Positions 60,914 to 64,000 of a stretch of 64,000 bases of DNA are shown here, piece after piece. Within the stretch, counting starts at the first letter, position 1. Each line of letters begins with the position of its first letter. The stretch comes from SZUA-35 sp965530755 (lineage in GTDB: Bacteria; Actinomycetota; Acidimicrobiia; Acidimicrobiales; SZUA-35): the NCBI GenBank assembly GCA_965530755.1, contig CBESNA010000010.1, forward strand, positions 1-64,000. The letters run 5' to 3'. The notes beneath the pieces were generated by a model. The model saw only the letters and a program-made list of their open reading frames with translations, had not been told where the DNA came from and made no database searches. A program made the position numbers and the translations under genes.

Positions 60914-61639
60914 ATGATCGATGTCACTGACCAGTCATTCGAAGTCGACGTGCTCCAGCGGTCGATGCAGATCCCCGTCGTGGTGGATCTGTGGGCACCG
61001 TGGTGCGGGCCGTGCAAAACGCTCGGGCCCATGGTCGAAAAGATCGTGGACGAAGCTGCGGGGCCCGGCCTCGAGCCGAAGATCGTCCTCGCCAAGATCA
61101 ACGTCGATGAGAACCCGGGTGCGTCCCAGGCGTTCCAGGTGCAGTCGATCCCGGCCGTCTACGCCATGCGCGACGGCCAGATCGTCGACGGGTTCATGGG
61201 TGCTCAGCCGGAGCAGGAGATTCGTGACTTCGTGGCTCGCCTCCTCCCGACCGATCAAGACACGATCATCGAGTCCCTCCTGGCGAAGGGTGACGAAGCG
61301 TCACTCCTCGAGGTCCTGACCGCCGTGACAGATCATGCACAGGCAATCCCGGCACTCGCCGCGATCTACGTCCAGGCGGACCGCAACGACGAGGCGCTGG
61401 CCCTCCTCGCCAAGATCCCCGAGACCGAGGAGACGCGGCGCATCGCCGCGCTCGCCCGTGTCGACATCGCCGCCGACGAGGACAACCAGACGGCGGAGGT
61501 TCGGCTCGCCGAGCTCTTGCCGAAGGTGAAGGGTGACGAGGACGCACGACAGGAATTCGTCGACCTGCTCACCGTTCTCGGCCCGGGCCACCCGAACACC
61601 GCCGCTTGGCGCAAGAAGCTCACCACCCAGCTCTTCTGA
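60914..61639 (+). CDS. Thioredoxin-like protein with TPR region (CnoX/YbbN-like)
   Basis: A 241-residue cytoplasmic protein. The thioredoxin domain (1-115) has the active site WAPWCGPCKTLGP with both cysteines, followed by the cis-Pro QVQSIPAVYAM. Residues 120-240 are helical repeats of the CnoX/YbbN type (SLLEVLTAVTDHAQAIPALAAIYVQADRNDEALALLAKIP). The C-terminal part ends in the family-typical LLTVLGPGHPNTAAWRKKL. CnoX proteins guard substrates against over-oxidation and deliver them to GroEL. In actinobacteria the redox-active WCGPC is common, so oxidoreductase activity is likely. Confidence 0.92.
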   Translation: MIDVTDQSFEVDVLQRSMQIPVVVDLWAPWCGPCKTLGPMVEKIVDEAAGPGLEPKIVLAKINVDENPGASQAFQVQSIPAVYAMRDGQIVDGFMGAQPEQEIRDFVARLLPTDQDTIIESLLAKGDEASLLEVLTAVTDHAQAIPALAAIYVQADRNDEALALLAKIPETEETRRIAALARVDIAADEDNQTAEVRLAELLPKVKGDEDARQEFVDLLTVLGPGHPNTAAWRKKLTTQLF

Positions 61640-61768
61640 TCGGTCGCCACACGGCGCGACCCACCACATTTTCGGCGTCCAGACGCCCGAGCTCCCACTT
61701 CCCCCATCAACCGGCCTCGCCGATGGCCCCCACGGGGTGATGCGGCAGAGCGTGGCAGTGGAGGCACA

Positions 61769-62497
61769 GTGGTGGATCCGACGATCGAGGATCGGGGTCG
61801 GGTAGGCGACGAGGACCCCGAGGGCCATCGTTCGGATCGGCCACCGGGCCTCGAGCCGTTCGGTCCTCCGTCGTTGGCCGACCGCATCAGCGATGCCATT
61901 GGTGGTCTTGACGCGCTGCGGGACCGGCCCGCTCTCGTTGCGCTCGTGGTCGCGGTGCTGGCGGTCGCAACGCTTGCCGCCCCGAGGCTGTCGTCGTCCG
62001 GCCAGGGTGCGACACCCGTCGATGAGCTCATTCCCCAGGTCGCGCTGACGCCGACCTCGGCTGCCGGCAGGCCGGCTGATCAGTTGATCGTGCACGTGTC
62101 GGGAGCGGTCGCCGCTGCCGGCGTCTACTCGCTCCCTTCGACGGCTCGAGTCATCGATGCTGTCGAGGCTGCCGGAGGGGCATCGCCCGGCGCCGATCTG
62201 CATCAGCTCAATCTGGCGGCTGTCCTCGTTGACGGCCAGCAGATCCGGGTCCCTCTTCCGGGCGAGGTGGTGGTGCCCGCCGACGCAAGCGGAGGCGCGG
62301 GTGGGCCCATCGACGTGAACCGGGCCGACGCCGTCCAGCTGCAGGCGCTGCCTGGGGTTGGCCCGGCGACGGCCGAGGCGATCGTGGCGTTCCGAGAGGA
62401 GCACGGACCGTTTCGCTCGATCGACGATCTGCTCGACGTCCCCGGGATCGGTCCGTCGAAGCTCGCCGCCATTGCCGACGCGGCCATTGTTCGATGA
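61769..62497 (+). CDS. comEA: ComEA-type competence DNA-binding protein
   Basis: A 242-residue membrane-anchored protein. A cytoplasmic Pro/Asp-rich N-terminus leads to one transmembrane helix (ALVALVVAVLAVATLAA, about 55-72). An SLBB domain follows (DQLIVHVSGAVAAAGVYSLPSTARVIDAVEAAGG), and then a double helix-hairpin-helix (DVNRADAVQLQALPGVGPATAEAIVAFREEHGPFRSIDDLLDVPGIGPSKLAAI). ComEA binds incoming double-stranded DNA outside the membrane and hands it to the ComEC channel, encoded next with a four-base overlap. Start GTG 61769 or the adjacent GTG 61772. Confidence 0.95.
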   Translation: MVDPTIEDRGRVGDEDPEGHRSDRPPGLEPFGPPSLADRISDAIGGLDALRDRPALVALVVAVLAVATLAAPRLSSSGQGATPVDELIPQVALTPTSAAGRPADQLIVHVSGAVAAAGVYSLPSTARVIDAVEAAGGASPGADLHQLNLAAVLVDGQQIRVPLPGEVVVPADASGGAGGPIDVNRADAVQLQALPGVGPATAEAIVAFREEHGPFRSIDDLLDVPGIGPSKLAAIADAAIVR

Positions 62498-64000
62498 ACC
62501 AGACACGGACGCGGAAACCGTCTTCGACCTTCTCCGAGCTCGAGACCCTGATGGTGATGGGCGCAGTGTGGGCAGCCGTGGCATTCCCGCAGTCGCTGCC
62601 ACGGTTCCTCGGAGTCGCCCTCCTTGTGCTCGGACTGATGTTCGGCAGGAAACCGGTGGTCGTGGTCGGGCTCCTCGTTGTTGCTTCGGCCACGAGCACC
62701 CTGGCCGAGAGCGAGTACCAACCAGCCGAGCGAGCGACCCTCCATGACGAAGCAGCCACCGTCATGTTGGACGCCGAACCCATGCGGTTCGGCTGGCGGG
62801 CCGAGGTGAGGCTCGACGAGAGTCAACAGCGGGTTCGACTGATCGGATCGGGTTTCGAGATGCCCGAACTCGTGGCCGGCGAGCGGATCGTCATCAGTGG
62901 GCGGCTTGGTCCGATCGCCGACAGCTCGTGGGCCAAGAGCCGACATCTCGTCGGCGTCGTGACCGTCACCAGTGTTCGGTCCACATCTCCACCGGCGTGG
63001 TACCTGGCGCCGGGGGAGTGGCTCCGCAGCGGAGTGCTGGGCTCGACCCGGTCGTTCGCCCCAGATGCTCGGGCGCTCTATCACGGGCTCGTGATCGGCG
63101 ACGATCGCTTCCAGAGCGAGGGGCAACGGACGCAGTTCCGCGCCGCTGGTCTCAGTCATCTCCTCGCTGTCAGCGGGCAGAACGTCGCCTTTCTCCTGGC
63201 GGTCGCCGGGCCGTTGCTTCGGCGCCTCCGACCAGGGGCAGACATCGTCGCGGTCGTCGTGCTGCTCGCCGTCTTCGCGCTTGCCACACGGCTCGAACCT
63301 TCGGTCTTGCGGGCGACGGCAACCGCGGGAATCAGTGTGCTGGCGACGGCCCGCTCGAGTCGAGCGGCGGGGGTCCGATCCCTCGGTCTGGCCGTGATCG
63401 GGCTGCTGCTGGTCGATCCGTTTCTCGCCGGGTCGGTCGGGTTCCGTCTGTCGGTCGCCGCTTCGCTCGGCATCCTGCTGCTCTCGACATCACTACGGGA
63501 TCGCCTCCCGGTACGTGATGCGGTGGCAGAACCTCTCGCCATCACCCTGGCCGCCCAAATCGGCGTCAGTCCCATCTTGCTGTCGGCGTTCGGCCCGTTG
63601 TCGACCGTCACGGTTCCGGCGAACCTCCTGGCCGGATGGGCGGCGGGCGTGGTGATGACGCTCGGACTGAGCGTTGGCCTGGTGGCGGCCGTCCTTCCCG
63701 ATCCGATCAGCTCGACCATGCAGATACCGGCGAGACTGCTGGTGTGGTGGATCGATGCGGTCGCTGCTCGTGCTGCGGTGGCGCCCCTGCCCTCGGTCGC
63801 CGCCGGTGACGTCCCCTTGATCGCCCTCGCGCTGGTCTGCGCATGGTTGTCGAGCCCGAGGAGGTGGCGCGCTGTCCGGCCGCTGCTGATGGTCGCTGTC
63901 GTTGCGGTCTGGGCGGTCCCGTCGACGCAGAGCCATGCGCTCCCTGGGTGGCATCCGGCATCTGGCGGTCTGCCCTCGGTGCTGGTGATCGACGGCACTG
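62494..64000 (+). CDS. comEC: ComEC-type DNA-uptake channel, 3' end outside window
   Basis: The gene starts at ATG 62494 inside the comEA stop and stays open to the window edge (502 codons seen). The product has N-terminal transmembrane helices and an OB-like extracytoplasmic domain (VRLDESQQRVRLIGSGFEMPELVAGERIVISGRLG). The competence-domain signature LYHGLVIGDDRF, FRAAGLSHLLAVSGQNVAFLLAVAGPLLRRL comes next, followed by many helices. This is the ComEC/Rec2 channel core. The metallo-beta-lactamase domain, if present, lies beyond the window. Confidence 0.94.
   Translation, partial: MNQTRTRKPSSTFSELETLMVMGAVWAAVAFPQSLPRFLGVALLVLGLMFGRKPVVVVGLLVVASATSTLAESEYQPAERATLHDEAATVMLDAEPMRFGWRAEVRLDESQQRVRLIGSGFEMPELVAGERIVISGRLGPIADSSWAKSRHLVGVVTVTSVRSTSPPAWYLAPGEWLRSGVLGSTRSFAPDARALYHGLVIGDDRFQSEGQRTQFRAAGLSHLLAVSGQNVAFLLAVAGPLLRRLRPGADIVAVVVLLAVFALATRLEPSVLRATATAGISVLATARSSRAAGVRSLGLAVIGLLLVDPFLAGSVGFRLSVAASLGILLLSTSLRDRLPVRDAVAEPLAITLAAQIGVSPILLSAFGPLSTVTVPANLLAGWAAGVVMTLGLSVGLVAAVLPDPISSTMQIPARLLVWWIDAVAARAAVAPLPSVAAGDVPLIALALVCAWLSSPRRWRAVRPLLMVAVVAVWAVPSTQSHALPGWHPASGGLPSVLVIDGT

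Overview
The window is high-GC actinobacterial chromosome, most likely from the class Acidimicrobiia (Ilumatobacter/Microthrix-like). This is inferred from gene content, not from rRNA. Pointers are a class II (plant/actinobacterial type) DAHP synthase, an ECF sigma factor with an RskA-like anti-sigma, menaquinone-type genes, a KMGKS-type LeuRS, a GC-rich third codon position and many leaderless promoters. In these a TANNNT -10 box lies 6-10 nt before the start codon.

The left 18 kb is accessory and partly decayed. It opens with the 5' part of a NuoF-like flavoprotein gene. Next come a 5'-truncated floA (flotillin-like) and a dodecin gene, lying between two diverged 96-bp transposase-end remnants. 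A CsbD domain is fused in frame to a cyclopropane-fatty-acid synthase, followed by small hypothetical genes and a DoxX-type membrane protein. From 6.2 to 11.07 kb is a gene graveyard: a PAP2-like stub, a frameshifted 5'-deleted otsA joined to a 3'-deleted methyltransferase, an IS30 transposase split by an internally deleted IS110 element, and a second IS110 fragment. Intact genes resume with a geranylgeranyl-reductase-like flavoprotein divergent from menG and a UbiA-like membrane protein. Then come three small membrane proteins, a lipoprotein c-type cytochrome, an unrecognised coding fragment and a secreted DUF4214 protein.

From 18.8 to 35.4 kb is conserved housekeeping sequence: tRNA-Pro, tig-clpP-clpX-folC, ndk, the rod-shape operon mreB-mreC-mreD-mrdA-rodA, a radical SAM gene with its DUF2344 partner, RNase E/G, rplU and rpmA, ending at a strong terminator. 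The usual rplU-rpmA-obgE order is interrupted from 35.4 to 40.75 kb. The insertion holds a Tad-like surface module (a Flp-pilin-like N-terminus fused to a ricin-type lectin, two TadE-like proteins and a TadG-like protein), then an AbiEi/DUF559 gene lying between two long, nearly identical palindromes.

The right part (40.8-64 kb) holds obgE-proB, pspA, murJ with a CbbX-like AAA+ ATPase, a MoxR/VWA pair and an ECF sigma/anti-sigma pair. It continues with class II DAHP synthase, a group 2 sigma factor preceded by a small His-rich ORF, nadD-LytR_C-rsfS, leuS, tRNA-Ala, a fatty-acyl-AMP ligase, a thioredoxin/TPR protein, comEA and the start of comEC, which runs off the window.

The most interesting candidates are the palindrome-flanked AbiEi-DUF559 unit, the pilin-lectin fusion module, the CsbD-CFA synthase fusion, the membrane-trio/cytochrome cluster and the nested IS30/IS110 arrangement.
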